The position numbers and the translations under genes were made by a program. From NCBI RefSeq assembly GCF_026151205.1, contig NC_087081.1:16108837-16172836 (forward strand): DNA of 64,000 nt, in the 5' to 3' direction. Position 1 is the first letter of the stretch; the number at the start of each line of letters is the position of its first letter. Below the pieces are notes generated by a model, which saw nothing but the letters and a program-made list of their open reading frames with translations, was not told the DNA's origin and searched no databases. Source of the stretch: Bolinopsis microptera (lineage: Eukaryota > Ctenophora > Tentaculata > Lobata > Bolinopsidae). Positions 63,415-64,000 of the stretch are shown here, piece after piece.

Positions 63415-64000
63415 ACGTGGTGTAGGACACGTGGTAACTAATGGTAACTTGTAGGTCACGTGGTAACTAATGGTAACTTGTAGGTCACGTGGTAACTAAT
63501 GGTAACTTGTAGGTCACGTGGTAACTAATGGTAACTTGTAGGTCACATGGTAACTAATGGTAACTTGTAGTCACGTGGTAACTAATGGTAACTTGTAGGT
63601 CACGTGGTAACTAATGGTAACTTGTAGGACACGTGGTAACTAATGGTAACTTGTAGGACACGTGGTAACTAATGGTAACTTGTAGGACACGTGGTAACTA
63701 ATGGTAACTTGTAGGACACGTGGTAACTAATGGTAACTTGTAGGTCACGTGGTAACTAATGGTAACTTGTAGGTCACGTGGTAACTAATGGTAACTTGTA
63801 GGTCACGTGGTAACTAATGGTAACTTGTAGGTCACGTGGTAACTAATGGTAACTTGTAGGTCACGTGGTAACTAATGGTAACTTGTAGGTCACGTGGTAA
63901 CTAATGGTAACTTGTAGGTCACGTGGTAACTAATGGTAACTTGTAGGTCACGTGGTAACTAATGGTAACTTGTAGGTCACGTGGTAACTAATGGTAACTT
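63415..64000. repeat. 29-bp minisatellite with CACGTG, to the window end
   Basis: About twenty copies of gtcacgtggtaactaatggtaacttgtag, alternating taggtcacgtgg and taggacacgtgg. It continues beyond the window. Confidence 0.96.

Overview
This is a eukaryotic (animal) nuclear segment, not bacterial. The evidence is long spliced genes with GT-AG introns, tandem C2H2 zinc-finger genes, a full CTR9 (Paf1 complex) gene, a secreted mosaic gene with galectin, sushi, discoidin-like and PAN modules, several non-LTR retrotransposons, a Penelope-like element, a tRNA-derived SINE, MITEs and many minisatellites. The AT-rich base composition, repeat load and domain mosaic suggest an invertebrate metazoan, for example a cnidarian or an invertebrate chordate. 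The phylum cannot be fixed from sequence alone.

Layout. 1-4.1 kb: an unidentified minus-strand ORF of 1066 codons followed by a frame-broken coiled-coil ORF chain, probably retroelement-like. 4.4-5.2 kb: a tandemly duplicated SINE unit with a fold-back end. 5.2-14.4 kb: two paralogous single-exon C2H2 zinc-finger genes (11 and 14 intact fingers) from a segmental duplication, separated by a 1.1-kb array of GGTCAG (TCAGGG, a telomere-variant hexamer). 14.4-19.6 kb: LINE debris, a 25-C tract, dispersed repeats and two MITE types with clean target duplications.

19.6-52.9 kb: CTR9 on the plus strand, 19 coding exons, about 1337 codons, every junction phase-consistent. Introns 2 and 3 hold decayed antisense LINEs. 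Intron 9 is about 21.5 kb and carries a Penelope-like element (split by a LINE), a CR1/L2-type LINE (split by a DNA transposon that is itself split by another), and the 3' part of a minus-strand gene.

39.0-58.7 kb: the minus-strand mosaic gene (signal peptide, galectin, Cys-rich, an unnamed ~145-residue module found three times, sushi, discoidin-like, PAN) runs from 58686 down to at least 39024. Its exons 1-6 lie inside an intron of a third, plus-strand gene (exons from 55579 to beyond 62936), exons 7-8 lie between the neighbours, and exons 9-26 lie inside CTR9 intron 9. The three genes therefore appear to interdigitate.

Most notable findings. (1) A 180-bp intron of the mosaic gene consists of a Penelope-like fragment flanked by a 13-bp target duplication that itself supplies both splice sites, so splicing restores the original exon. 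(2) Tandem repeats repeatedly start at or copy splice junctions (five donor cases, several acceptor cases). (3) The interdigitated gene architecture. (4) A cleanly readable three-level transposon nest.
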